This document shows, in pieces, positions 1 to 11,330 of a DNA stretch of 64,000 bases. Made by a program: the position numbers and the translations under genes. Source of the stretch: Plantago major. Its lineage: Eukaryota; Streptophyta; Magnoliopsida; Lamiales; Plantaginaceae. The stretch is taken from positions 15,467,200-15,531,199 of the forward strand of contig CM048843.1 in the NCBI GenBank assembly GCA_026545765.1. The letters run 5' to 3'. How positions within the stretch are numbered: the first letter of the stretch is position 1; each line of letters opens with the position of its first letter. The notes under the pieces are model-generated. The model worked only from the letters and a program-made list of their open reading frames with translations, was not told the origin of the DNA and did no database searches.

Positions 1-151
1 TGGACACATGTCCGTACAACAAGGTCCTTATAGGTGGGTCTAAATATTGGTCCACCTAAGGATCCTTAAAATGTTACAAGTCTAAATTGATCATGATTGG
101 GTCAAACTTCCATGTTTTTAAATTCGTATATTTCTATCTAAATTTCGTGAC

Positions 152-520
152 ATGTGTTGTATGTCATTCATTTTTTCAGTTATATACACCATCGAGTTTA
201 AAAAGCGAGGTCTCTTACATGCCTACATATTAGTATTTCTTAAAGTTGAGGATGATGGTATAATTAAACGCCACATTAATGACTATATATGTGATGAGCA
301 GCCCGACAAAGAGACCAAACCTGTGTTATACGAGGTTGTTGCAAACAATGGAGCATGGTCCTAGCGGTCCGACAAAAGCTACTACTCCGTGCATGGAAAA
401 TAATGTATTCACAATGTTTTCCTAAAAATTTCATCATGCATTTATTTTCAAGAAATAAATTTGAAAAGATTCAACGGGATTCTTTCGTGTGGTTTGGAAT
501 AATGATTGAGTTAAAAATGA
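152..520 (+). pseudogene. Helitron Rep/helicase fragment (HUH region)
   Basis: The translation at 152-364 matches the region of plant Helitron Rep-helicases around the HUH nickase motif. It reads YTIEFKKRGLLHAYILVFL, where active copies have ...RGLPHAHIL..., followed by a PDKETKPVLYEVVANN segment typical of the family. The second His of the HUH motif is Tyr here (HAY), so the nickase would be dead. Decayed similarity continues to about 520 in shifted frames. The same protein segment occurs in the minus-strand Helitron near 57.4-57.6 kb, so this is the same family in the opposite orientation. No terminus is visible; it is a short relic cut by the window edge or by deletion. Confidence 0.75.
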
Positions 521-936
521 CTATTTAATGATAATTTGGGTAAATATGAAGAAAGAAAAAATGTGGTTAGAAAGAAGAAAAAGAAGTTCTCTGGGTGGAG
601 ACACTGCCAGTTTAGGTGGGTGGGATTGGTATTATTCGATCAATTCATACTTGACTAATCAACGTACAGTTATTGGAATTCACATTGTTGAGCTCATGTC
701 GGCCTATATCTTACTAAACTGATATTTGTCATTTTACTTTAAAATCGGTCAGGTTCTATTCAACCCGCATCGAAACCCGTTCCTAATAATGATGTTCATG
801 TCCGAGTTAGGCATACAATCAAACATGTTCCATACATCTGTGACAAGACTCAAACCGCAACATGTTACATTTATCCCTCGAGGTGCAAAAAAACCATTAT
901 AACATGCATGTAAAATTATGTTTGTAATTTAAAATT

Positions 937-950
937 GGGGGGGGGGGGGG
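937..950. repeat. G14 homopolymer
   Basis: A run of 14 consecutive G on the plus strand in otherwise AT-rich DNA, followed closely by TCCGGGG. Such runs are length-unstable and prone to assembly error. It lies far from any gene. Confidence 0.9.
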
Positions 951-1389
951 TCCGGGGTTGTTGGAAACCCACCCATTTAATTGCGTTATACACTTTTGTA
1001 TTTTTATTTTGGTTCGGATTCGAGGATTAAAAAAATATATGTACATGTTACTAACTAATAGGTCAGGTATGGGTAGAGTACCATATATAAAATATACTAT
1101 GTTATCAACCCGTCGAGTCCTGAGTGGGCTCGGGTTGGGTTGGATCCTAAGTTTCTTACCCATTAAAGGCATATCTACACTTTGTAATTCGTATTTTACA
1201 TTTTCTACTACCATGAAAAAAAAGACTCAGTGATATGGTACTGAATGAAGAAGGATTATCACTGACACCACGACCAACACTAGCGTTGTTTACAAGGAAG
1301 TTAATTAGACAATCTTATTTTCTCAATTAATTTATTTTGTCATCCCTTTTACATTTATTATTATAAGTAAAGTATACAGTGGCATTGTT

Positions 1390-1413
1390 GAATTCTATAG
1401 ATCTATAGAATTC
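1390..1413. repeat. Perfect 24-bp palindrome
   Basis: The 24 bases equal their own reverse complement: two outer GAATTC hexamers, inner CTATAG repeats and a central AGATCT. It could extrude a cruciform or be a chance arrangement in AT-rich DNA. No transposon end is recognisable beside it. Confidence 0.85.
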
Positions 1414-2587
1414 GAACAAGAATCACACGGGTAAGCTCATCTCTGATGCATCAAATCTTATATTGATTTACATAACTCGAACAAGAATGATTAGCCGAAT
1501 TGTACCAAATATGACAAATATTGTCTTTCACTTTGTATTGTCACCAGACTTTTATCATCGTGGCATGCCTCATAATTAGAAAAAAATGAAAACAAAAATA
1601 AATTAAGAGACTATAGAAAAGGTAAACAACAAACAAATGGGTATAAACAAATTTGAAGATTTATAGAAAACATTAACATACTAATCCCCTGTAATTGACC
1701 AAGGAACCAAAATTGACAAGTAATTCCAGCATCGGCATCGATCTGACGATGAATTTCATCATCTAACAGTGGAAAATTTTGAATTACATTCCACCTCCAA
1801 CACACAATAAGTTTTTTTTTAATAGTTAGGGCATTTCTTAATCTTTCAGAAAAATCTCTCCGCCATGGACTAAGGGTTAGGTTTAGTTTGACTTTTTTTT
1901 GTAAGAGAATATGTAATTCAAAGTACTAGATGGGGTTGAAAAAGAAAAGATTAATGAGTTTTCATGTTTAGTAGTGTATTGGAAAAACAATTATTAACGG
2001 TTATTCAAGAGAACATTCTTTTTTTTTATCAAGAGAACATTTTAGTTTCATTAATTAGCATGTTACGCTGAAATTTCTTTTTGGTGGGTGAGTGTGCACC
2101 CTGCCCCAAAAATTAAATTATTATTTCACTACATCATTTTTTTACACTATTCCTGTGATTTTTTTTTTTTTGTTGGTGTGGGTGGGTTGGGCAGTCTAAA
2201 AGATATTATTATATCACAAATCAACATACATTTTTAAATATTTCAGTGATATGTTTTTCAAGTAGATGGGGTAGGGGTAGGTCTTCCGATTTCCAAGAAA
2301 TATCAATAGTTTCCTAACTTCACTTTTCACGTGTTTTGATAAAACTTCTTTCTTTTTGGAGTCGGGACTTCGATTCTGGGCTACTTGCAAATTTTCCTTA
2401 AGTTGTTGGACCAGCTTATTCTTCTCTTCCATCCATTGAGCTATCTACTGGTGTACTGTTGGATGGCCATGAGAGGACCTGCAGGCAAATGAGAAGGAAC
2501 TACACCATAGTGAGCTTGAATTGGAGTTGGTTTCAATGCAGTGTGAAAATTTGTATTGTACCTGAACTCAGCTAAAGCTAACCATTT

Positions 2588-2919
2588 ATGCACATTTCAG
2601 GAATTAGCATTTTAACGCGGTTATTGCCCAACACATTCTTCCTACATAATCCACACATCCCGAAAAACCTTATACATTAGAGTTCGTGTGTACTATACAT
2701 TAGAAATTAAATAAATAAAATACAAAAATGTGTACTTTTAGTGAAAAATGTATAATATATGTATAGACTTTAAAAATGTTTCTATTTGTCTGTGTGAGGT
2801 AGATTTCTTTTTCAATAATGTATAAAATCTTATTAGACGGTTAAATATATCAAATGTATACAGTTCTATATTACGGAGGAAGTGCATAACTTTGAATTCC
2901 ATGGGTAACTTGCATACGG
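2588..2919 (+). repeat. Dispersed repeat, copy 1 (partner at 25,209-25,540)
   Basis: About 330 bp here match 25,209-25,540 in the same orientation. Shared landmarks in the same order are GGAATTAGCATTTTAACG (one mismatch in copy 2), GCCCAACA, GTGTACTTTTAGTG, TTCTATTTGT, TAATGTA and CATGGGTAACTTGCATACGG at the right edge, where similarity stops abruptly. The matches are diverged and have small gaps. No coding capacity or terminal inverted repeat is apparent, so the class is unknown. The two copies lie on either side of the pararetrovirus/CACTA block, though 4.7 kb outside its left edge. Confidence 0.7.
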
Positions 2920-3099
2920 AATAATAATGAACCAACCATAGTCAAAGGAATAATAATGAACCAACATAGTCTTGGATTTCAGACGTGTTTTCTTACTAGG
3001 CAGCGGATCAGGAGGCAACATATCTACCAAGCAGCCCTCCGAACCCTGTACTACAATCTCAACCCGATGAAAATCAAAGGAATTATAATGAACCAACCA
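2918..3099 (+). repeat. Three copies of a 19-21 bp word beside the esterase relic
   Basis: The word GGAATAATAATGAACCAAC occurs at 2918 and 2947. With one change it occurs again at 3079, where it is native coding sequence (Gly-Ile-Ile-Met-Asn-Gln-Pro) of the carboxylesterase relic. The upstream two therefore look like microduplications of that codon stretch, placed at the truncation edge of the pseudogene. The apparent start codon of the open frame at 2956 lies inside the second copy, so that start is probably an artefact. Confidence 0.75.
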
Positions 3100-3477
3100 T
3101 TTCTCGGAGGCCACAGAAGAACCAAGTCCGAGATCAAGCTAATAGAAGACCCTGTCCTCCCATTGTACATAAACGACGTCATCTGGACGTTAGCATTGCC
3201 AGTAAACGCCACGAGAGACAACGGGTTTTGCAATCCGTTCAAGCTACGGACGTACGATGCGAAATTGAGGAGGCTGCCTAGAGTGATGGTGAAAGGCAAC
3301 ACTGGCGATCCATTAGTTGACAGGGGAAGGAAATTGGGGAGATATTTGAAGTTACATGGAGTGGATGTGGTTAATGTGATTGTTGAAGGTGGTTCACATG
3401 GTATAGAGCTTAATAATGCTACTGCTGCTCAACAATTGTATGATTCTATCAAGGATTTTATCTACTCTACTAAGTAG
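2975..3477 (+). pseudogene. Carboxylesterase (CXE family, alpha/beta hydrolase) C-terminal half
   Basis: The translation matches the C-terminal half of plant CXE carboxylesterases, which hydrolyse small ester substrates in the cytosol. Visible features are the lid/core segment IKGIIMNQPFLGGHRRTKSE, an L-P-L..W.LALPV stretch, the acid-residue motif GDPLVD and the catalytic-His region EGGSHGIEL, with a normal C-terminus (IKDFIYSTK). The nucleophile elbow (Gly-Ser-Gly-Ser-Gly-Gly-Asn) is readable at about 3000-3025, but one frame away from the rest, implying a frameshift at about 3023-3030. The N-terminal half with the HGGGF oxyanion-hole motif is absent upstream. About 150-160 of the usual ~320 residues remain. 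It is a truncated, frameshifted pseudogene; expression as a short peptide cannot be excluded. Confidence 0.8.
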
Positions 3478-4349
3478 CAAGCTTTGGAATCAACCTCATT
3501 TGTAATTATACCAATATGTTGCTTAGTCTTTTGGTGTTTGTTGTATGTATTTCATTTCAAATTCTGTCATGTCCAATATCCTGTTTAATGAGTAAACTTA
3601 GATAAACCGAGATAATTAGACACCTATCTCTTATTGCATCTATAAATATCATAACACACTAAATTAATTTAATTTTAACCAATTGGAATGGTTTTTATTT
3701 ATTATAATAGACAAATAAAAGGCTTTAGCAACTAATTGACTCACTCGATCTTCAATTCTACGTCAGTACAATTGACACGTTTCTACAAGATGTAAACCCT
3801 ATACAACATAATGGATGTAGACCTCCCAAAAAAAAATGTATAGAAAGAAAATTGAAGAACTTTCAAGAAAAACAAGAGAAATAAACAATTTAAGAAAAAA
3901 TATTTGGTATTTTGTAACTTTTACTTCCAGGTAATGTGTATATATTTAATAAAATATTATTAATTGAATTTTTAAATTTTGTAACGTGCACATAGATATA
4001 CTAGTTTATCTAAATGAATTCGTGGATTTGGATAAAATTAAGGGTCGGCGGGCTGAAGTTAAAACTATATGATCTACTAACTACTTATGGTTTAAGCCCA
4101 TTTGTTCACTTCACCCTTGACCTGTGCATATGTAGACTCCACTCTAGTCTCTGGTAGACCGTCATTTCTTATGCTTCTTCATTTAGGCCCATTTATTTCT
4201 CCCTTCCATTTAGTGCGCCATGACGGGATTGTACTCACCCTTTATGGGCCTACAATGGACGGGCAAAACTCGACCCGTAGCCTGTAAATTTCAAATGACC
4301 ACTGTACAGTTAAATTTCATTTTCCCGATATATCTTTTTTGTCTTGATA
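3478..4349. other. Intergenic, no recognisable gene
   Basis: This holds the 3' flank of the esterase relic and AT-rich sequence up to the target site of the short LTR element. No conserved reading frame is seen. Confidence 0.6.
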
Positions 4350-4354
4350 AAAAG

Positions 4355-4501
4355 TGTTAGGAGTATAATAGGATTATGATTCCTTAATGTTGGTAATTAA
4401 AAGTATAATTGGAATAGGATTCCTTAATGATATCTAGCTATACATACTTGTATATATATGCGATTGATGAATGAGAAGAGACAAGGAAAATAATTCTTTC
4501 A
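4355..4501 (+). repeat. Left LTR of the short LTR element
   Basis: A direct repeat of 5877-6021, starting TGTTAG and preceded by the AAAAG target duplication. It contains the TATATATATG stretch also found in the right copy. Confidence 0.88.
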
Positions 4502-5876
4502 TGGTATTAGAGCCATGTAAGTCTCCAACGAGCATTGGTCCTGCCTCTCCTCTTTTCTTTCTTCCGCCCTAAAATTTCTCTGATTTTTTCCCTCAATGCA
4601 ATCAATCTGATTGTCCTTGCCATTCTCTCTTTCTTCTCTTTTCTCCCCTTTCTCCTTATCTCTCCAGCGCCTCCACGCGTGCTCCCCTTCCTCCTCTAGC
4701 CGCTGCCCCCCACGGGGACCCTAACGCCGCCGCCTCTTCTCCAGCCTCCTACTTCGTTCACCTCCCAAGCCGCATCAACGGCTTCCACCGTTCCGGTTGC
4801 CTCTCTCAAGCGCTCTTGCGCATCTCTTCTCCTTCACGCGGCTGAGCCGCTCTCTTCTCTGGTGGTCAATTCCTCCGGCCAGGTCTTCCTCCTTTGATTA
4901 CGCAACGAATTTCTCTTCTTCTTATGCGGTTGAGCCACTTTCTTCTCCCGCAGCTCTACTGCTGCGTTTTCTCCACGCATTGTCGCCTTCCTCGAGCAAT
5001 TTGCTTTTTCTTCTTCTTTCTTCCCAGAATAGCAGCTGACTTCGACATAACGTTTGGAAAGGTTCATATACTTGGAATCCGATCTCCACCGTCCACAATG
5101 TATATTCGTGTGTTAGCTACCTGTGGTCACATTCTCAGGGCGATCCAACGGCTGAGCTGACGGGAAAAATTGTTTTCCTACGACTACGCTGTGCAGTTTA
5201 CTACATACGAAAACTGTTTCCTTTCTTCTTTCTTGGCTACAGCAATGGCACCCATAGTTGTCTCTGTGCCGCCTCCATGATTCCGCCCAGCCTCTCTGTT
5301 CATCAACCTCTTCTGCTCAAGTTGTTGTTGGATCTTCGTCAGCCTCTGTGTGGTCTTATATCCTCTCTACCTATTCTAGGTGTCTCTCTATATGTCTGCT
5401 CTGGGTGCTTAAGTTTTTTCTTCTTCCGTTGTCATCTCGTCTTCTTTGTCCCATCTCGTTCTTCTCCTCTCCTAACTTTCCCGTCTCGTGTGGCGCCTCT
5501 CCCAGATTATGTCGCCATGACTTCTGGTACCTCGCCTGAGGTTACGACCTCCTTCCACCTGACTTTTGCAGACTCAAGCACTTCAGTGGAGTTGGGTACC
5601 AAATTTGGATCCTCCTTGTCCATACCGACTGCCCCTTGGTATCGCCCACCGTCCGGTCCATCTCACCAAGCTGGTCTTATTGGATCTCACCCACAGCAAG
5701 CCCATACATTTTGCCTCGCCTGCTCTCATACAACATCAACGTAGCACATCATGGATGAAATCTGCCGAGTCTTAACTATGAGTCGACGTTTCACCAAAGG
5801 AATTTCACAAGTATTGTTTGACGTTTTTCGAAACAGTCTCAACGTTCATCAACCTCCCGTTTCGACTGAGGGGGAG

Positions 5877-6021
5877 TGTTAGAAGTATAATAGGATTATG
5901 ATTCCTTAATGTTGGTAATTAGAAGTATAATTGGAATAGAATTCCTTATTGATATCTAGCTATACATACTTGTATATATATGCGTGATGAATGAGAAGAG
6001 GCAGGGAAAATAATTCCTTAA
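5877..6021 (+). repeat. Right LTR of the short LTR element
   Basis: A direct repeat of 4355-4501, preceded by the purine tract and followed by the AAAAG target duplication at 6022-6026. Confidence 0.88.
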
Positions 6022-6026
6022 AAAAG

Positions 6027-7589
6027 AACTACAAAATTTATCATGGAGAAAATACTGTGTAGTGTCTGATAGTAGGGCCGGGGTTTGCAAATAAATTATC
6101 CGTCCGCTCCCACGTCAACACGCGCCATACAACCGATTTGAAACAAGTGATAAGATAATAATCACCTTTATCAGTTACCGGTCAATTTACCACCTTTAGA
6201 AGTTCGTTTTGTCGAACAATAGTCTTATATCATGAACTACCATTGACTTATAAGACAAGTGACTATATAAATACACATTCTGCATACTGCATTTAACTTG
6301 TAGTTACACTTAACATGGTTTGTGAAACAAAATGAATGATTTGAGACGGCTATAATTTGAGCTTTAATAAAGTTTTAGATCCATACATAATTTTACATTT
6401 ATTAAGCAAATCAAACACCTAACACGTTGTGCTTACAGCCAAATAATCTAACCACTTTCATGTGAACTAACAAGCAGGTACCATAACAAAGATAAGATGT
6501 GGGTGGTGTGAATCAACACGATCATGTCACAAATTAGTCAAGTGTTTCCTGGAGAAAATTCATAAACCGTAGTATAAAAATCACAATTCTAATCAAGAAA
6601 ACATGCTTTGTTTTAATTGTATTTTAGCACTATTATATTGATAGTGTGCATCAAAGGGGAGAGAATGTGTGAGCCGTGAGCTAAGTATGTCGTATATTTT
6701 CTTCGGGAAATGGATTTGATGCTTCCATAACCGATCTCTTGGGAATTCGAGAGTAAATAACAAGCGAGGCACCGAGTAATCTTTGATCAGGGTGGGTCAG
6801 AATTAACATGCACAAATGGATTGCCAAGAAAAAAACTTTGGAACGACAATTACTTAATACGTTCGTATCGCCGGAAAAGTCAACGGACCTCCCCAGAAGG
6901 TAATTTTAATGTGGCCGATTTAGGTGTTGATTGTATTGGTGTATTAAAATAAATAATTAGATTCTACATTTCTCTACAAATTCGAGCTTTTAGATGAGAT
7001 GAAATTATATTAGATCGTACCTTAATAAATTAGAACATGAAGTTTGACAAATCTCTTGGTGTGCTAAAGTCTGGTTTTAAGTTAATTGGACCGAATCTTG
7101 CTAGGTAGACTTAATTTGGTCTTTATCTTAACCGGTTAAATCGATCCACTTTGTAATAAATCGACAAGCCATATTAGCACACATCTTGTATACATATGCA
7201 CCCTGCCCTCTAAAATCTTTCCGGATTATGTATTATTCTTGAAAATATATCTACTTATAAAGATGTTGGCACGATTGTAATTGATCTTATACAAACTTTT
7301 GTGATGGACCATCTCTCGAAGAGACCAATTCAACATCATATATTTATGTACAAATATCATATGTTTAACTTCAAATATCGTGTGTATAATAAATATGCAC
7401 TATACTTGCATTACATGCATTTATTAACATGTGATGTTTGTGACAAAATATGTGATGTTTGATTTGGTTTCTCCGAGAGACGGTTTCTCGCAAAAATTAT
7501 TCTTGATCTTAAATACTTCAACATGCATATTTTAAATTGTATGGGACTCGATCCGACTCTACTCAACATCGACACGATTCATACAAATT
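6027..7589. other. Intergenic, no recognisable gene
   Basis: AT-rich DNA between the LTR element and the left edge of the pararetrovirus fossil. I found no protein similarity, clear terminal repeats or RNA gene. Confidence 0.6.
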
Positions 7590-7600
7590 AGTCACTAGGA

Positions 7601-8002
7601 CTATAGAAGATCAAATGTTTTAGTAGTTTCTTCAATTTTAAACCCTGTTGAAGGTTCTTCTTCTAAATAATCGATAATGCTAAAATCATTTTCTTCTTGT
7701 TCAAATTCATCAAATCCAATTATTATTTCATTTTCTTCATTATCTTCAGTATCTGTGTCATATATAGGATCTGTATCATACTCTATATTCATAAAAGTAT
7801 ACTCTGTCTTAGTTTCATTTTCTTCATTCTGCTGGTTTTCTTTTTTAAAATCTACAAATCTTAAACTTTGTGTTCCTTTAGCATCTTCATAAATATAACT
7901 CTTTTTTGGTTCTAGTATTGTACTATCTGGTTCCTGTAAATCTCCTAATGACCATTCAAGTCCTGCTAACTCTTCTGGATCTATTTTTATTGGATCTATC
8001 AT
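7601..8002 (-). pseudogene. Pararetrovirus part: acidic gene following the movement protein
   Basis: This is a very acidic segment (many Glu and Asp) directly after the movement-protein-like gene. In caulimovirids the capsid gene commonly follows the movement gene and starts with an acidic region, so this may be its beginning; I see no zinc-knuckle motif. It ends at the left edge of the viral fossil. Confidence 0.5.
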
Positions 8003-8052
8003 CTTTATTGATTTTGAGGCAATTGTATTAACAATTCCATCAATATTAACTT

Positions 8053-8769
8053 TTATTTCATTCCTGACCTGTTACTAGCTTTTCCTAGTGTTCCTATACT
8101 TATTACAATATTATTTCCTTCATAATTTTCAAATCCTTTTGCTTGTAGTGAAATTTTTATATTTTTTAAATTTTTTATGTCTTTTAAAATCCCTGGTGTA
8201 CAATAAAATAAAGCAGTGTTTTGGCTTAGATCTATTTCCATTCCTGAAATAATGGCTTTTTTCATCTCTATTTTCCATGACTTATCTAATAATAATGCTA
8301 ATAATTTAGTACCTAAGTTTTTTCTTGCTAAAACTTTTATGCCAATTATAACTAATCCTATATGGGCAAATTGTTTTCCAGACTGTTTTATTTTCTGTAT
8401 GGTTACTGGAGAAAATAAATCTATAGTTACTGTTTTGTCAATAACCCTAAGACTTTCTTCTCTACTACTTCGTATTAAGACTGTATTAATATTTCTAAAT
8501 CCTGTTTGATATAAAACTCTTGGATTTAAAATATCTAATTGGTGTTGATTATACAAGTCTATATTTCTGTCTAGATTTATTTCTTCTTCTAATTGTATAA
8601 TCTGTTGATTACTAGTAGATCCTGATCCTCTTCTTATTATTCTGTTGAGAAAACTATCTGATGTAACAATACTTTGTATGTTACTAGTTGAGTTTCTAGC
8701 TTCTTGTAATGTCCTACCTCTTCCTAAAAAGTTCCTATTATGTTGAATACTCATTTTCTTGGTACCCAA
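8053..8769 (-). pseudogene. Pararetrovirus part: movement protein
   Basis: The deduced sequence resembles caulimovirid movement proteins of the 30K superfamily, which open plasmodesmata for cell-to-cell spread. There is a basic N-terminus, a central hydrophobic beta-rich core including FAHIGLVIIGIKVLARKNLG, and a later LFYCTPGI stretch. Its place right after the leader and small first gene fits the family. The assignment rests on pattern recognition of the core, not on an alignment. Confidence 0.7.
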
Positions 8770-9094
8770 TGTGTATAAGGTGTAGGTTTACTTTTTATTC
8801 TAACTTCTTCTCCTAGACTTAATCTGTTAATACCACTAATTATTTTATCTAGATCGTTATCTATAGTCTGTGTACTTGGTGGTGTCTTATTAATATTTTC
8901 TAATACTTTGTTTAATTTGTCGATAATCTATAATAACAAACTTATAATAAAGTTAAATAGATTAAGATAAGTTTTATCGGCTCTACTTGTTCCTGTATAA
9001 AAAGTGAAACCAGTAATTTCTTCTTTATTTTCCTCGGCTTTATATCTTTTAGCGTCAGTTAAAGCCTGTATATATTCTTTTGTTTTTTCCAGTT

Positions 9095-9418
9095 TTAACT
9101 TTCTACTATATCTTTAATAGTACTACTAACGTGTCCTAAATTAATAACCTGTTTTTCTACTTTGTGTAATAAATCTTTGGCTTCTAAAATCTGTCGGGGT
9201 TTTGAGTCTTCTAATAAAAAACCAAGCTGATGAATGTCCTGTCTAGTAGGTAAATGTTTATTAATACTTCTTAATTCTCCTAAGATTTGAGTATTTAAAT
9301 ATTTAATATAGTCTAAATTTTCAGTTATTTTAACTAGAGATTTATGATTAGCACGAGTTAACTCAAGGAGCTCGGTGAAATTAATTAAAGATAGATTATC
9401 TATGATGAGAAAAATCAT
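9095..9418 (-). pseudogene. Pararetrovirus part: small coiled-coil gene
   Basis: About 107 residues with regular heptad-like leucines and charged residues, suggesting a coiled coil. It lies between the primer site/leader and the movement gene, the place of the small first gene in several caulimovirid genera. The function is not recognised. Confidence 0.5.
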
Positions 9419-9657
9419 ATCCCTTAGTTCATTACTTAATACCTTAAATCCTTCAAAAGATAGTCATAAAGTCTTAAATTAACATTTCTAAAGTAAATGC
9501 AAAATAATAGACTAATAAATTCCAACTAAGAATCTTAACAATATTTTGAGCATAATTAATCCCTTATCTTCACCTAGAAGGGTTCTTGATTTTTAATGTG
9601 GACTTACAACACAATTGCCACTGATCAAGCCTGTTCCAGTCTTTTAGATTTAAGATC

Positions 9658-9675
9658 AACCATGCTCTGATACCA
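9658..9675 (-). promoter_or_regulatory. Pararetrovirus part: tRNA-Met primer-binding site
   Basis: The minus strand reads TGGTATCAGAGCATGGTT, matching the plant initiator tRNA-Met complement used by caulimovirids and many LTR elements to prime minus-strand DNA. It lies just upstream of the first viral gene, as expected for this family, and independently supports the element's identity and direction. Confidence 0.8.
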
Positions 9676-10005
9676 TTAAGGGGGGTGGAGGCGGATTTTA
9701 GCGGTCTCCGTTAACAAAAAACACACATAATTTTTACACAACATAATTAAAAAGATTGTAACTTTAATAGGATGAGAAAATACTTACAAGATATGAGCGG
9801 TTTATGAACAGCGTGAGTTTGTAACAACGGATGCAGTAGCGTCGGATGCAGTATGAACAGCGTGAGAGATTTTTTTTTTTTTTTTTTGTTAGACTTTAGT
9901 ATGAAGTTCGGAAGGTATGTGAAGGATTTAAGTAATGAGACTAAGGGAATAGGCTAAAAGTTTAAGCTGCCATGAGTTGGTTTTTTGGAAATAAGTATAT
10001 TGATT

Positions 10006-10008
10006 GCT
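10006..10008. repeat. Target-site duplication (GCT), left, of the CACTA element
   Basis: GCT directly precedes the left CACTA end and is repeated at 21,453-21,455 directly after the right end. Three-base duplications are the rule for CACTA insertions. Confidence 0.9.
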
Positions 10009-10440
10009 CACTACAAGAAAACAGGGTATCTGTGACGAGGAAATTGCAACAAAATTTGAAGTCGTCGCTAGTAGCGACAGATTACCTACAAAATACCAAC
10101 AATTTCCTTACATTAATATAGTTTATGACATCAGCAACAACTTAACAACAAAATTAGCCACTGACTTATTTTTTGTTACAAAATAGGGCAACTGTGACGA
10201 TGACATTCCAACAAAATTTTATTTTGTCGCTAGTAGTCACAAATTACCTACGAAATACCAATAAAAATTTAAAGTTACATTTCTAATATTAATAGCAACA
10301 ACATTGCAACAAAATTTACTACAAATTTATTTGTTATAGCTATTCTGTTGCAATTTTGTTGCTTAGATTTGCAACAAGCTCCTTGTTGCGTCAATATTTT
10401 GTAGGTACTGAAAAATCAATTTTACAACTATAAAGAACTT
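10009..10440 (+). repeat. Left terminal and sub-terminal repeat region of the CACTA element
   Basis: After the terminal CACTACAAGAAAA the region repeats short words (GCAACAAAATTT, ACCAACAA, TGTTGC and complements) many times. In En/Spm elements such sub-terminal words bind the TNPA protein that brings the ends together. Here that binding role is inferred from position and repetition. Confidence 0.8.
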
Positions 10441-11159
10441 GAAATGAAGAGCATCATTTTCATGCAAAAGATTAACAACACTTTGAAAAGAAAATAGAAA
10501 TTAAGTAGGCAAGAACAACAACATGCTTATATACAAAAATTACCAACAACAACCTAGCAAGCAAGATAAAAGTCTACCAACCTTCACAAGAAACACAATA
10601 GTCACAAGACAAGAACCAAGGAGAACAGAAGGAAAAAAAAAACTGAGAGAGAGAACAAGGATAAGAAAAGAGTGAAGCCACCAACTACCAACATAAAACA
10701 AACCACCAAATACAAAACAAGAAAATTATAAGATAATAAATGTCTCAAAATTATATGGTAATCCAAAAGCTTGTTCATTCAACTAAAAAAAAAGACTGTC
10801 AACTCTACACTAAAAAAATTGCAAGTTCTAAATTAATTTGCACCAACAAATCTCACAATCTCATCGATATACAATGAAAATGAAAGCGAGCACCAATACA
10901 ACCATATTGTCTTAACAACAGCTTTGTTGACATCTGGAATCATCTGCAATCAAAATGAATAAGGTTAGAAACACATAGAGAATAAGTTCACTCGCTAAAC
11001 TATGAGTTTGCTCTTCTCTAAGTAGAGAAAAGGCAAAACAGGATAAAATAAACAAGTGAAACAAGCCAAAGAATTTTTGCAAGTAGAGGACTGAACAACT
11101 AAATAACAACATCAAATTCATAAAATACCTAAGTTCCCCAGACAAGCATCAATCATTAT

Positions 11160-11330
11160 TTATCTCATCATCAGTAATGTATTCGTCGTCTTCCTCTTCC
11201 TCTTCCTCTTCATCTGTATCTATATATTCCTTACTAAATACGTCGTCTAATTCATTTTTATGCTCATGATCTTCATCATTCACACCATCATCGACGACCT
11301 GCCAAAGTTCTTCAGGGTTCACTTCTTCTA
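11160..11330 (-). other. Acidic 3' tail region of the TNP2 gene
   Basis: The minus strand encodes Glu/Asp-rich stretches (GAAGAGGAAGAG-type repeats) next to the DUF4216 domain, as TNP2-type transposases often have acidic tails. The exact stop and possible last exon could not be fixed. Confidence 0.4.

Larger units (their letters stand above)
521..2587. other. AT-rich intergenic stretch without a recognisable gene
   Basis: I see no coding region with family similarity here. The short open frames have no recognisable motif and lie in low-complexity sequence. Two simple structures stand out and are listed separately: a G homopolymer at 937-950 and a perfect palindrome at 1390-1413. Confidence 0.6.
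4355..6021 (+). mobile_element. Short non-autonomous LTR retrotransposon (Copia-like), fossil
   Basis: Two direct long terminal repeats bound this element: 4355-4501 (147 bp) and 5877-6021 (145 bp), both starting TGTTAG. A 5-bp target duplication (AAAAG) lies at 4350-4354 and 6022-6026. A primer-binding site like that for initiator tRNA-Met (TGGTATTAGAGCC) starts at 4502, directly after the left LTR. A purine tract ending GGGGGAG lies just before the right LTR. The 1.4-kb interior is pyrimidine-rich and shows no recognisable gag-pol domains, so the element is gutted and would have depended on another element. The LTRs differ at roughly eight sites plus one small gap (about 5-6%), suggesting insertion a few million years ago. 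TRIM or deleted-Copia are both possible classes. Confidence 0.85.

Noticed and set aside
4797-5775. Open frames rich in Ser/Leu/Pro on the plus strand
   Set aside because: They lie wholly inside the short LTR element, overlap each other in several frames, and reflect its pyrimidine-rich interior; no domain is visible.
7677-7892. Ser-rich plus-strand frame
   Set aside because: Antisense to the acidic viral segment; Ser codons mirror Glu codons.
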